From positions 2,108,001-2,172,000 of the forward strand of contig NZ_CP089975.1 of assembly GCF_029581575.1 (NCBI RefSeq): 64,000 nucleotides of DNA, read 5' to 3'. Below the pieces are notes generated by a model that saw nothing but the letters and a program-made list of their open reading frames with translations, did not search any database and had not been told where the DNA came from. This stretch comes from Moraxella nasibovis. GTDB taxonomy: Bacteria > Pseudomonadota > Gammaproteobacteria > Pseudomonadales > Moraxellaceae. Positions 30,221-38,963 of the stretch are shown here, piece after piece; positions within the stretch are counted from its first letter, which is position 1, and every line of letters starts with the position of its first letter. The position numbers and the translations under genes were made by a program.

Positions 30221-31636
30221 ATGAGCGAATTTTCCCCCATCACCATCAGTTGTTTTAAGGCGTACGATGTGCGTGGCGAGCTTGGTGTCAATCTGGACGA
30301 GCAAATCGCTTACCGCATTGGGCGTGGCTTTGCCGAATATCTAAACCCAAACAAGGATGCAGGCAAAGCCATCGTCATCGGCTCAGACATTCGCCCCAGT
30401 AGCGAAAGTCTAAAAAAATCCGCCATTGACGGAATTTTGGACGCAGGCGTTGATGTCATTGATTTGGGCATGAGCGGCACCGAAGAAGTGTATTTTGCCA
30501 CAAGCCACTATGGGGCAATCGGTGGCATTGAAGTAACTGCCAGCCACAACCCTATCAACTACAACGGTCTAAAGATGGTGCGTGAAAATTCTCGCCCCAT
30601 CAGTGCCGATACAGGGCTTGGCGAGATTCGCACCATTGCCGAACAGGGCAATTTTGGCGCGCCAAACGCTCGTGGCAATTACCAATTAAACAGCGATAAA
30701 ACCGCCTACATTGACAAGCTGATGAGCTTTACCGACACCGCCAAATTTAGCCCCAAAAAAATCGTGGTAAATTCAGGTAACGGTTCGGCAGGCCCTGTGG
30801 TTGATGAATTAGAACCACGCTTGGGCGGTGGCATTGAACTCATCAAAGTTCATCACACCCCAGACGGAACATTTCCAAACGGCATTCCCAACCCCATGAT
30901 CATCGCCAACCAAAAAGCCACTTCGGACGCGGTCATCGCACACAAAGCGGATTTTGGCGTGGCGTTCGATGGCGACTTTGACCGCTGTTTTTTGTTTGAT
31001 GAAAAAGGCAATTTCATTGAAGGCAGTTATGTGGTCGGTATGCTTGCCGAAGCCTTTTTAAATAAGCACCAAGGCGAATCCATCGTCTATGACCCACGAG
31101 TGGTTTATAACACCGAAAATGTCATCGCCCAAAATGGTGGTGTCGCCCAAATCAGCAAATCAGGGCATTCGTTCATCAAGCAAGTCATGCGTGAAACTGG
31201 GGCGATTTATGGCGGAGAAATGTCGGCTCATCACTATTTTCGTGATTTTGCCTACTGCGACAGTGGCATGATTCCGTGGCTACTTGTGATTGAGCTTTTG
31301 TCGGTAACGGGCAAAACCCTATCCGAACTGGTTGATGGCTACATCAGTGATTTTCCAAGTTCAGGTGAGCTAAATTTTCGCTTGGGCGACTTGACGGCAA
31401 GCGAGATTGTCGCCAAACTCGAACAGCGATACAGCGACCTCAACCCAACCAAAAACACGCTTGATGGACTCAGTCTTGATTTTGATGCATGGCGGTTTAA
31501 TCTGCGTTCAAGCAACACCGAGCCACTCATTCGCCTAAACATTGAAACTCGTGGCGATAAGGCATTGTTACAAGCCAAAACCGATGAAATCTTGGCAATC
31601 TTGCGTGAGTGTGGGGCAGTGAGTGCCGATCACTAA
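30221..31636 (+). CDS. phosphomannomutase/phosphoglucomutase
   Basis: The enzyme interconverts hexose-6-phosphate and hexose-1-phosphate, feeding GDP-mannose or UDP-glucose synthesis for surface polysaccharide. The ATG at 30221 gives MSEFSPITISCFKAYDVRGELG, the usual start with the YDVRGE motif. The 471-residue protein has the catalytic phosphoserine in EVTASHNPINYNGLKMV (about 107), metal loop GDFDRCFLFD (about 252-261), sugar-ring loop GGEMSAHHYF and phosphate loop RSSNTEPLIRLN near the C-terminus. It resembles CpsG/ManB more than GlmM. It ends at a terminator. Confidence 0.93.
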   Translation: MSEFSPITISCFKAYDVRGELGVNLDEQIAYRIGRGFAEYLNPNKDAGKAIVIGSDIRPSSESLKKSAIDGILDAGVDVIDLGMSGTEEVYFATSHYGAIGGIEVTASHNPINYNGLKMVRENSRPISADTGLGEIRTIAEQGNFGAPNARGNYQLNSDKTAYIDKLMSFTDTAKFSPKKIVVNSGNGSAGPVVDELEPRLGGGIELIKVHHTPDGTFPNGIPNPMIIANQKATSDAVIAHKADFGVAFDGDFDRCFLFDEKGNFIEGSYVVGMLAEAFLNKHQGESIVYDPRVVYNTENVIAQNGGVAQISKSGHSFIKQVMRETGAIYGGEMSAHHYFRDFAYCDSGMIPWLLVIELLSVTGKTLSELVDGYISDFPSSGELNFRLGDLTASEIVAKLEQRYSDLNPTKNTLDGLSLDFDAWRFNLRSSNTEPLIRLNIETRGDKALLQAKTDEILAILRECGAVSADH

Positions 31637-31653
31637 ACAGCAAAGCCACTCAA

Positions 31654-31684
31654 AAACAGGGGTGAAAAATCTTTCGCCTCTGTT
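31654..31684 (+). terminator. terminator of the phosphomannomutase gene
   Basis: A 13-bp stem AACAGGGGTGAAA with partner TTTCGCCTCTGTT (two G-U pairs) is followed by six T, 18 nt past the stop. Its core also occurs at 202-222 on the other strand. Confidence 0.75.
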
Positions 31685-31715
31685 TTTTCCTATCCGTTTT
31701 ATAGGGTGTGGGGCG

Positions 31716-31895
31716 GGCTATACCTACCATTATAAAAAGCGTAACCCCCTAAAATGACAGCTCATAGACTGGGTTAGCGATAGCGTAACCCAGCGTTATG
31801 GCGTAACTCATTGATTTTGTTGGGTTTCGTACCTCAACCCAACCTGCGAAGGCTATGCCCACCATTACAAAAAGTATAAATCCCTAAAATGGTAG
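31716..31895. repeat. two diverged 45-bp direct repeats
   Basis: 31716-31760 and 31851-31895 both follow the pattern GGCTAT-CC-ACCATTA-AAAAAG--TAA--CCCTAAAATG--AG, matching at about 36 of 45 positions. They flank the dispersed repeat member at about 31769-31850. Confidence 0.6.
31769..31850. repeat. member of the dispersed GTTGGGTT repeat family
   Basis: Contains GTTGGGTTTCGTACCTC and CAACCCAACCT, with CTGGGTTAGCG/CGTAACCCAG upstream. It is related to 28525-28608. Confidence 0.5.
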
Positions 31896-31964
31896 GCTAA
31901 GCCCAAACCACCGAAACCCATTTTTCAACTTCTCGTTTGGCATATCCCCCCAAACGCCCTATAC

Positions 31965-32040
31965 CGCCAAATCCCCTTTGGTTTCTAACCAAATTTTTCG
32001 GTCGCCACTGCGTTTTTTGGCAAGAAGCATATCCATGACA
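31965..32040 (-). pseudogene. 76-nt remnant copy of the parE 3' end
   Basis: It matches parE positions 33510-33585 at 72 of 76 positions. Read on the minus strand it encodes VMDMLLAKKRSGDRKIWLET followed by KGDLA, then V and a TAG stop instead of parE's last residues. All four differences are synonymous, so this end diverged while part of a working gene. It lies about 16 nt beyond the stop of the SPFH gene. Together with intact parE it brackets the SPFH/NfeD pair. Confidence 0.9.
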
Positions 32041-32055
32041 CCCGTGGGTTGGCGG

Positions 32056-32931
32056 TTACTGGGTTTTTAGTTTGTCTCCCACCAGACCTTTGACAGTATT
32101 TAAAATGTCGGCAGGCAACACCACAGTCTTGGCGTTATTTGACTGCGCCATGTCGTTCATCGCCTTAATGTATTGTTCGCCAAGCAAATAAACCACAGGC
32201 ATCTCTTTGCCATCCATCGCTGATGAAATCAAGCGAATAGACTCCTCAGAGCCTTTTGCCAAGACGACTTGCGCCTCAGCATCACGGCGAGACGCCTCCA
32301 AACGACCATCAGCCTCTAAGATGGCGGCTTGTTTTTGACCATCGGCACGAGTAACCATCGCACGACGCTGACGCTCCGCAGCAGCCTGCTCCTCCATCGC
32401 CAGTTGCATGGTCGGCGATGGCTTGATGTCTTGAATTTCTACAGTTTTTAGGGTGATGCCCCAGTCTGAGATATCGTCAGAAATGGCGTGTTTTAACTGT
32501 GCCTTAATCTGATCACGACTAGACAGCGCCGCATCCAGATCCATCTCACCGATGATGGAACGCAGCGAAGTCTGTACCAAGTTACGGATGCCGTGCTCAT
32601 AGTCCTCAATGCCATAGACGGCGTGGGCAGGCTGTACGATATTGATGTACGCCACCGCATTGGCGATGATCACGACATTATCACGAGTGATGACCTCTTG
32701 ACTGGGGATGTCAAGTACGATGTCCTTGGTGGTCACTTTATAAGCGACTGTATCAACATAGGGGATGATGAAATTAAGCCCCGGCTCAAGCGTCTGATGA
32801 TACTTACCCAAGCGCTGAACAATCCATTTTTCGCCCTGAGAGACCATGCGAACGCCCTTTAATACGGTCAGCACCACAAAGGCAATCAATATCAGCCCCA
32901 GCACTCCCCCATTCAATAAATCAAACGGCAT
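32056..32931 (-). CDS. SPFH/stomatin-family membrane protein (QmcA-like)
   Basis: This 291-residue protein has one N-terminal membrane helix (about 5-25, LLNGGVLGLILIAFVVL) and an SPFH/Band 7 domain (about 28-200), with EKWIVQRLGKYHQTLEPGLNFIIPYVD and the ALRSIIGEMDLD-type segment (here SLRSIIGEMDLD). A coiled-coil Ala/Glu-rich region follows (about 170-250). Such proteins build ring scaffolds in membrane microdomains and pair with NfeD. GGAG lies 6-9 nt upstream of the ATG. The nfeD gene lies 15 bp upstream on the same strand. The pair sits between parE and the parE remnant. Confidence 0.92.
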   Translation of the reverse strand: MPFDLLNGGVLGLILIAFVVLTVLKGVRMVSQGEKWIVQRLGKYHQTLEPGLNFIIPYVDTVAYKVTTKDIVLDIPSQEVITRDNVVIIANAVAYINIVQPAHAVYGIEDYEHGIRNLVQTSLRSIIGEMDLDAALSSRDQIKAQLKHAISDDISDWGITLKTVEIQDIKPSPTMQLAMEEQAAAERQRRAMVTRADGQKQAAILEADGRLEASRRDAEAQVVLAKGSEESIRLISSAMDGKEMPVVYLLGEQYIKAMNDMAQSNNAKTVVLPADILNTVKGLVGDKLKTQ

Positions 32932-32946
32932 GTCATACTCCTTTTT

Positions 32947-33417
32947 TTATGTGTTCTTGATATCAATGGCATGACTTTCAACAAACATCTCATTGCCCAT
33001 GATGCGGCGCACCACCGCACGCTCGCCCACAGCAAGCGGTGCGTCATCATGGGTGCGACAAACCCACTCACTTGCGCCCAACATCGGCACATTAAAGCGG
33101 ATTTTGCCACGCTTGCCATCGGTGCGCTCAATAATCATGCCCACCTCGCCAATCACCGTCGCACCACCCAAGCCCGCCTTGGTGCGAGTTTTGATTTTGG
33201 GTTGAATGAATCGAAACCACAACACGCACAGCAACACCGACAACAACAGCCAGCTAATGACAAGCGCAATCAAACTCATCGGTACAAGCCAAGCCATCAA
33301 CGCCACCATCAACGCCGCCGCACCAAACCAAAGTAAGAAAAATGACGGCACAAACATCTCAAGCGTCATCAGTACCACGCCCAGCATCATCCAGTGCCAA
33401 GGTTGAATTGGCATCAT
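32947..33417 (-). CDS. NfeD-like membrane protein
   Basis: This 156-residue protein has an N-terminal membrane region with three or four helices (about 8-72, WHWMMLGVVLMTLEMFVPSFF then AALMVALMAWLV) and a C-terminal OB-fold domain (about 85-150, GKIRFNVPMLGASEWVC). NfeD partners SPFH proteins, as in E. coli YbbK/YbbL-type pairs, and may anchor or modulate the SPFH ring. It is the first gene of the two-gene unit and follows parE with a 77-bp gap; a GGGGGTGGA-type ribosome binding site precedes the tandem ATGs. Confidence 0.88.
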   Translation of the reverse strand: MMPIQPWHWMMLGVVLMTLEMFVPSFFLLWFGAAALMVALMAWLVPMSLIALVISWLLLSVLLCVLWFRFIQPKIKTRTKAGLGGATVIGEVGMIIERTDGKRGKIRFNVPMLGASEWVCRTHDDAPLAVGERAVVRRIMGNEMFVESHAIDIKNT

Positions 33418-33494
33418 TCCACCCCCTCATTGTCATCAAATTTTGATTGTAGCGGATTTTGTATTTAGTGCTGTATGAATATTGTAAATCACAC

Positions 33495-35387
33495 TCATAC
33501 CACCAAATCCGCCAAATCCCCTTTGGTTTCTAGCCAAATTTTGCGGTCGCCACTTCGTTTTTTGGCAAGAAGCATATCCATCACACTGCTGGTACTCACA
33601 AAATCATCAATGTCAAGCTGTACCAAACGGCGAGTATCAGGATTCATGGTCGTCTCACGCAGATGGTCAGGATTCATCTCACCCAAGCCCTTAAAGCGAG
33701 TGATTTGCGGCTTGCCTTTGGTTTTGGTCTTTTTCAAAATGCCTTGCAATTCCTCATCATCAAGGGCATAATGCACTTCTTTGCCAATATCAACACGATA
33801 CAATGGCGGCATTGCCACGAACAAATGCCCCGCCTCCACCAACGCACGAAAATGCTTAACAAACAACGCACAAATCAAAGTTGCAATGTGCAAACCGTCC
33901 GAGTCTGCGTCCGCCAAGATACAAATCTTATCATAGCGAAGTTCGGACAAATCATCGCTGGCAGGATCCACCCCGATGGCAATGGCGATGTCGTGAATCT
34001 CTTGGCTGGCAAGCACCGTATCGTGCGAGACTTCCCATGTGTTTAAAATCTTACCACGAAGCGGCAAAATCGCCTGAAAATGCCTATCTCGTGCTTGCTT
34101 GGCAGAACCGCCCGCACTGTCGCCTTCCACCAAAAACAGCTCCGCCCCATCTTTAAAATCGCCCTTACAATCCGCCAATTTACCTGGTAGGGCTGGACCC
34201 TGCACGATTTTTTTGCGAGCGACTTTTTGAGCAGATTTTAGGCGTTTGCCAGCTTTGGTGATGGCAAGTTCGGCGATGGCTTTGGCGGTGTCTGGATTGG
34301 CATTAAGCCACAAGCTAAACGCATCTTTGGCAAGGGTTTGCACGAGTGGGGCAGCTTCTCGGCTTGATAGGCGTTCTTTGGTTTGACCGCTAAACTGTGG
34401 CTCGGCAAATTTGAGCGACAAAATAAAATTCACCCCGTCCCACACGTCATCGGCAGTTAGGCGGACATTTCTGGGGAGCAGACTATGAATTTCACAAAAC
34501 TCACGCAGTGCGTCCGTAATGCCTGTGCGTAGCCCATTGACGTGCGTACCGCCTTGTGCGGTGGGGATTAGGTTTACATAGCTTTCCGTGATGGGCGTGC
34601 CTGATTCAGGTAGCCACGCTATGGCAAAAGTCGCCCCACCACGTTCGCCCCCTGTCGGCTCTTGACTAAAATAAAATGGCACCTCAGGGATAATGGCAAG
34701 CTCGCCAAGCTGTTCGGTGAGATACTGCACCACGCCGTCTGTGTATTGCCAGCTTTCGCTGTCGGACGGTTCGGGCTCACTCACAAAGTCAATTTTTAGC
34801 CCTGCCGATAGCACGGCTTTGGCTTTTAGGTTGTGTTCTAGGGCTTTGATGGCAAATTTGGGGTTGTCAAAATATTTTTCGTCCACCCAAAATCGCACCT
34901 GCGTGCCTCGTTTTTTCTTATTTGGCGCAGGCTTGCTATTCAATGCACTCACAGGCGTGCCATATTCAAACGCCATGTCATATTCCACCCCATCACGCCA
35001 AACGATGACCTCCACACGCTTGGATAAGGCATTGACCACGCTGATGCCCACGCCATGCAGACCGCCACTAATGGCATAATTGTCCGTGCTAAATTTGCCC
35101 CCTGCGTGCAGGCGTGTCAAGATGAGCTCCACGCCCGACTGATTAAATTCAGGGTGAATGTCGGTCGGCATACCTCGCCCATCATCAAGCACCGACAGCG
35201 AGCCGTCTGCGTGTAGGGTAACGGTAATGTGCTTGGCGTGTCCTGCCAGTGCTTCGTCCACCGAGTTGTCAATGACTTCTTGGGCAAGATGGTTTGGACG
35301 AGCGGTGTCGGTGTACATCCCCGGACGACGGCGGACGGGTTCTAGCCCTTCTAGGACTTCTAGGTTTTGGGTGGTGTAGTTGGTCAT
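33495..35387 (-). CDS. parE: DNA topoisomerase IV subunit B
   Basis: ParE is the ATPase subunit of topoisomerase IV, which unlinks daughter chromosomes. The 630-residue protein has the GHKL ATP site (EVIDNSVDEALAGH, about 37-50; GRGMPTDIHPE; GGLHGVGISVVNALS at about 108), the transducer domain and the TOPRIM domain (about 415-530, LFLVEGDSAGGSAKQARDR and DADSDGLHIATL), ending with the C-terminal QKKYKGLGEMN-type motif (here RFKGLGEMNPDHL). The QPK/length pattern suits ParE rather than GyrB (around 800). The 3' end is duplicated at 31965-32040. Confidence 0.96.
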   Translation of the reverse strand: MTNYTTQNLEVLEGLEPVRRRPGMYTDTARPNHLAQEVIDNSVDEALAGHAKHITVTLHADGSLSVLDDGRGMPTDIHPEFNQSGVELILTRLHAGGKFSTDNYAISGGLHGVGISVVNALSKRVEVIVWRDGVEYDMAFEYGTPVSALNSKPAPNKKKRGTQVRFWVDEKYFDNPKFAIKALEHNLKAKAVLSAGLKIDFVSEPEPSDSESWQYTDGVVQYLTEQLGELAIIPEVPFYFSQEPTGGERGGATFAIAWLPESGTPITESYVNLIPTAQGGTHVNGLRTGITDALREFCEIHSLLPRNVRLTADDVWDGVNFILSLKFAEPQFSGQTKERLSSREAAPLVQTLAKDAFSLWLNANPDTAKAIAELAITKAGKRLKSAQKVARKKIVQGPALPGKLADCKGDFKDGAELFLVEGDSAGGSAKQARDRHFQAILPLRGKILNTWEVSHDTVLASQEIHDIAIAIGVDPASDDLSELRYDKICILADADSDGLHIATLICALFVKHFRALVEAGHLFVAMPPLYRVDIGKEVHYALDDEELQGILKKTKTKGKPQITRFKGLGEMNPDHLRETTMNPDTRRLVQLDIDDFVSTSSVMDMLLAKKRSGDRKIWLETKGDLADLVV

Positions 35388-35468
35388 TGTGCTTTTATGA
35401 ATGGTAAAAAGGGGTATTGTAACCGATTTTGGCAGATATTTAAATTTGATGATTAAAATTCTTACCAG

Positions 35469-36425
35469 TCAGCCAGCCCCAAAACTCTTCCTAAAACTTT
35501 GCGGACTGACACCAAAACGCGCCTTAAACTGCATTCGTAAATTGCTTGCCGTGCCAAAACCTGTCTTATCTGCGATGATTTCAATCGGCAAATCCGTGCT
35601 TTCCAAATAGTCTTGCACTTTTGCCAAACGCTTGGCGGTCAGCCACTGGCTCAAAGTCATATTGGTGGCGGTTTTAAAATAGCGGTTAAAACTTCTTTTG
35701 GACAAATGCACCCTGTTTGCCAAATCGTCCAATTTATGATTATCCGCCAAATTATCGCTTAAAAATTGCAATAACTCATTGATTTTTTCGTCTTTGGCGT
35801 GGCTAATCGGGCTGATGGCATTAAACTGGGCTTGACCGCCTTCTCGGTGCGGAGCGGAAACCAAATGTCTGGCAAGCTCATTGGCAACCTTCGCCCCATA
35901 CAGCGTACGAATAAAATACAAGCAACAATCTAAGCCTGCAAACGCCCCTGCCGATGTCAAAATATTGCCGTCATCAATATAAAGCCGATTGCTATCTAGT
36001 TGAATATGCGGGAATTTTTCTTTAAATGCCCGCTCGCCTGCCCAATGCGTAACCACCGTTTTGCCCTGCAAAATATCAGCAAAAGCGAGCACAAAAGTGC
36101 CATAACACAGCCCAATGATTTTTTTGCCCTGTGCGTGGGCGGTTTGTAATTTTTGGCAGAGTTTGGCACTTGGTACATCGCCCACAAAGCCACTAATGAC
36201 AATGATGTCCGCCGTGTCGAGTAGCGACAAATCGCCATTTACCAAAATTTTTGCCCCAAATTCGCTAAAAATCGCCTTGCCATTGTCGCTACATACCGCA
36301 AAATCAAACAGCTTTTGCCCTTGATAAGTAGCTTGAAACAGCGAAAAGGGAATGTTAAAAACAAAATCGTTACAGCCATTTTGGGCGTAAAGGGTGAGTT
36401 TGGGCGGTTGATTGGTGAAAGTCAT
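35469..36425 (-). CDS. GlxA-type transcriptional regulator (DJ-1/PfpI plus AraC)
   Basis: This 318-residue regulator has an N-terminal DJ-1/PfpI-like sensing domain (about 8-190) and a C-terminal AraC-type double helix-turn-helix (about 215-315, LANRVHLSKRSFNRYFK and IADKTGFGTASNLRMQFKARFG). GlxA proteins often control nitrogen or osmolyte catabolism; the target here is unknown. The domain has a cysteine in GLCYGTFVLA at the nucleophile elbow, though these domains are thought non-enzymatic. It overlaps the upstream WG-repeat gene by four bases (ATGA), so the two are likely translationally coupled. It opens the accessory block. Confidence 0.88.
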   Translation of the reverse strand: MTFTNQPPKLTLYAQNGCNDFVFNIPFSLFQATYQGQKLFDFAVCSDNGKAIFSEFGAKILVNGDLSLLDTADIIVISGFVGDVPSAKLCQKLQTAHAQGKKIIGLCYGTFVLAFADILQGKTVVTHWAGERAFKEKFPHIQLDSNRLYIDDGNILTSAGAFAGLDCCLYFIRTLYGAKVANELARHLVSAPHREGGQAQFNAISPISHAKDEKINELLQFLSDNLADNHKLDDLANRVHLSKRSFNRYFKTATNMTLSQWLTAKRLAKVQDYLESTDLPIEIIADKTGFGTASNLRMQFKARFGVSPQSFRKSFGAG

Positions 36426-37225
36426 TGTTTTTTATTTAAAATTTCAAGAATTTTTTGATGGCGAATGCCTTTATCAAAATTTTGCAATTCTGTATTGTCT
36501 TTGATAATATTGCCTTGTTTGTCAATTTTAATCCATTCGCCATTTAATTTGGCGTCCGTTGTTTCACTGTCTTTAAAATCGCTAATAAAATCATAAATCA
36601 TCGGAATAACCAGTTCGCCTTTGGCATTGATTGCTCCCCATTGATTGCCAATTCTTACACTGGCAATGCCATTAAAAAACTTGGTTGTTTCATCATACTT
36701 AAATGGAATCACCAATTTTCCTGTTTTATCAATAAATCCGCTTTTATTATCCATCACAACAACCGCCAAACCTTCTCTAAAATCTGACGCATTATCATAT
36801 TGAAAATCAATGGCAATTTGACCTGCTTTATCCATAAAGCCAATTTTAGAATTTTTCTTAACAACCACAAATCCTTCTTTGAATTCGCTCATCACTTCTA
36901 TATTATTAGGAATTTGAATGACAATACCGCCTTGATAATTGATGAAAAAAATTTTTCCATCTTTTTCAACTTTTGCCAAACCATCGCTAAATAAATTCAC
37001 ATCATCATAAATCAACGCAATGACAAGATTGCCAGACAAATCCACAAATCCTGATTTTTCGCCCTTTTCAGCACGCGAAAACCCCTCATAAGGACAAGAA
37101 ATATAATCAAACTTGTGTTTATTCGGTGGTCGTTTGCAAGTATCAGCGTGGCTATTTTGTGAGAACAACAAAGGCGATACCATTGCCAAAAAATAGGGGA
37201 TTTTTTTAAGAGATAGAAATTTCAT
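36422..37225 (-). CDS. exported WG-repeat protein
   Basis: This 267-residue protein has a signal peptide (about 1-27, cleaved after SQNSHA) followed by about six WG/KWG-type repeats of roughly 30-35 residues: GFVDLSGNLVI, FFINYQGGIVI, GFMDKAGQIAI, GFIDKTGKLVI, GAINAKGELVI, IKIDKQGNII. Such repeats form beta-rich surfaces for binding, but no biochemical role is established for most. Two cysteines lie near the mature N-terminus (DTCKRP, ISCPYEG). It is very AT-rich. Coupling with the GlxA-type regulator is unusual and may be of recent origin. Confidence 0.8.
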   Translation of the reverse strand: MKFLSLKKIPYFLAMVSPLLFSQNSHADTCKRPPNKHKFDYISCPYEGFSRAEKGEKSGFVDLSGNLVIALIYDDVNLFSDGLAKVEKDGKIFFINYQGGIVIQIPNNIEVMSEFKEGFVVVKKNSKIGFMDKAGQIAIDFQYDNASDFREGLAVVVMDNKSGFIDKTGKLVIPFKYDETTKFFNGIASVRIGNQWGAINAKGELVIPMIYDFISDFKDSETTDAKLNGEWIKIDKQGNIIKDNTELQNFDKGIRHQKILEILNKKQ

Positions 37226-37383
37226 TTTGTTCCTTTGCGAAAAAAAATATGGATTTATTATACCATTTTCACATCAAAATAAAATTGGCAAAATCCTTGC
37301 GTTGATTGGCAATATTGCCCATTTTAGCATAACCAAAAAATCATTAAAATACGCCCATTATTTAGCCAAATTAGGAAAACCCT

Positions 37384-37884
37384 ATGAAAACCGCCCTACT
37401 CATCATTGATGTGCAAAACGAATATTTTGCGTCCGCAGGCGGCAAATTTGACCAATTTAATGTAGACACCATCGCCCAAAACATCGCCGATTACGCCAAA
37501 ACTGCCGAGCAAAACGGAGAACTTGTCATTGGTGTGCAGCATTTAATGGCAAAAGATTATCCATTGTTTGCCGAAGGGTCGCACGGTGCAAAACTGCATT
37601 CATCGGTTGCGGGCATTTTGGCGGATAAGCCTTTGGTTCAAAAGAGACACGCCGACAGTTTTTTAAACACCACGCTAAACGATATTTTGCAAAAACACAA
37701 CATAGAGCAAGTGGACATTTGTGGGATTATGACCCAAAACTGCGTCACCCATACCGCACTTTCGCCCCTTGCCAAAGCGTATAAAATCCGTGTGTTATCA
37801 AGCCTTTGCACCGCACCGACTGAGCTCATTCATCAAATTGCCTTAGGTGCATTGGTGGATAGAGCGTGGATTGAAGTGGTTTAA
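37384..37884 (+). CDS. isochorismatase-family cysteine hydrolase
   Basis: This 166-residue protein has the family hydrolase site: Asp in LLIIDVQNEYF (about 10), Lys in QKRHADSF (about 84) and the catalytic Cys in CGIMTQNCVTHTA (about 119-123). Members hydrolyse isochorismate, nicotinamide or other amides; the small size fits generic cysteine hydrolases. It is convergent with the LysR-type gene and shares a terminator. The upstream AT-rich region holds a partial version of the accessory block promoters. Confidence 0.85.
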   Translation: MKTALLIIDVQNEYFASAGGKFDQFNVDTIAQNIADYAKTAEQNGELVIGVQHLMAKDYPLFAEGSHGAKLHSSVAGILADKPLVQKRHADSFLNTTLNDILQKHNIEQVDICGIMTQNCVTHTALSPLAKAYKIRVLSSLCTAPTELIHQIALGALVDRAWIEVV

Positions 37885-37890
37885 ATGGAT

Positions 37891-37930
37891 AAAAAAGCAC
37901 CGTTTAAATTTGATTTTAAACGGTGTTTTT
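37891..37930. terminator. bidirectional terminator between isochorismatase-type and LysR genes
   Basis: A perfect 11-bp stem CACCGTTTAAA/TTTAAACGGTG with A-runs before and T-runs after serves both convergent genes. It is one of a family of CACCG...CGGTG terminators in this block. Confidence 0.8.
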
Positions 37931-37934
37931 ATAT

Positions 37935-38804
37935 TCAGGCTGCCTGAATTTTCCCCAAAACAAACTCCACAAACACCCGCACAATCGCAGACGGATAACG
38001 CTGGGACGCATAGAGCATAAACAATTCATAATTGGGCTTGGCAAGTTCTGGCAAAATCTCCACCACACGCTTATCCCGTATCCACTCATTTGCTGTACAA
38101 TCAGAAATTTGCCCAATCGCCCGCCCCTCTAAAACCATATATTCCACCGCATAGGCATCATTGCTGGCAAACAAAAACGGTAAGGCGATTTTTTCTTTAT
38201 TCATTTGAATGATAACTTCGTTTTCGCCATTTTTCGCCCAAGTGGCAATGGGGAAATTTTTCAGCTCTTTCAAGGTGCTTGGCGTACCAAAACGAGCCAA
38301 TAACTCGGGGTGGGCAACCCATTTTGTGCCAAGCGTGGCGACTTTTTTGGCGATAAAATGCTCACCGTGAAGCTCGCCAATGCGAAATGCCACATCAATG
38401 CCATCAAGACTCAAATCCAAAATGCGTTCGGTCATCGTGGCGTGAATTTGTACATTGGGGAATTTTTGCCCAAATTCGCTTATCCACGCCAAAACAGGTT
38501 CGCATTTTGGCGGAGCGGAAATCCGCAAAATGCCTTTTAAATTTTGTTCATCATCAAACAAAACTTGCTTGGCATTCAACAAATTATCAATGGATAAATG
38601 CACTTCGTCATAAAGTTTTTGCCCTGCCATTGTCGGTTTAACGCCTGATTTTTGGCGGTCAAAAAGCTGAATTTGTAAGGATTTTTCCAGCTCGGCAATT
38701 TGACGGCTGATGGTGGCAATCGGCACGCCCAATTTTTCAGCCGTTTTGGAGAGACTGCCGTGTTTGATGACGGCAACGAATAGGGATAAGGCGTTTAGGT
38801 TCAT
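37935..38804 (-). CDS. LysR-family transcriptional regulator
   Basis: This 289-residue regulator has an N-terminal winged helix-turn-helix (about 1-60; LSKTAEKLGVPIATISRQIAEL) and a C-terminal effector-binding domain (about 90-285). It is divergent from the alpha/beta hydrolase gene with 159 bp between, so that gene is its most likely target. The stop codon lies in a Neisseriaceae-type DNA uptake sequence (37937-37948). The effector is unknown. Confidence 0.9.
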   Translation of the reverse strand: MNLNALSLFVAVIKHGSLSKTAEKLGVPIATISRQIAELEKSLQIQLFDRQKSGVKPTMAGQKLYDEVHLSIDNLLNAKQVLFDDEQNLKGILRISAPPKCEPVLAWISEFGQKFPNVQIHATMTERILDLSLDGIDVAFRIGELHGEHFIAKKVATLGTKWVAHPELLARFGTPSTLKELKNFPIATWAKNGENEVIIQMNKEKIALPFLFASNDAYAVEYMVLEGRAIGQISDCTANEWIRDKRVVEILPELAKPNYELFMLYASQRYPSAIVRVFVEFVLGKIQAA

Positions 38805-38924
38805 TGTGGTTTTCTCTATAAACTATAACAAAGCTGTCATTATTTTAGCAGATTTGCATTTAAATTTCCAAAAACGAAAATCAACTTCCCACAAATCGCC
38901 ATTCCATTCCCAATTCTAAAATTT

Positions 38925-38930
38925 TATAAT
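38925..38930 (+). promoter_or_regulatory. -10 of a repeated promoter module (hydrolase gene)
   Basis: TATAAT at 38925-38930 lies 17 bp after TTCCAT (38902-38907). The stretch from about 38860 to 38940 resembles the upstream regions of three other genes in this block (44255-44330, 45190-45270, 46698-46766). Confidence 0.6.
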
Positions 38931-38963
38931 ACACTCATTCCATTTAACAAAAGAGAAAAATTT

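Larger units (their letters stand above)
31637..32055. other. intergenic region with repeats and a parE remnant
   Basis: This 419-bp stretch between the phosphomannomutase and the SPFH genes holds a terminator, two diverged copies of a 45-bp sequence, a member of the dispersed repeat family and a copy of the parE 3' end (each listed). No gene is visible. It looks like an assembly scar. Confidence 0.6.
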
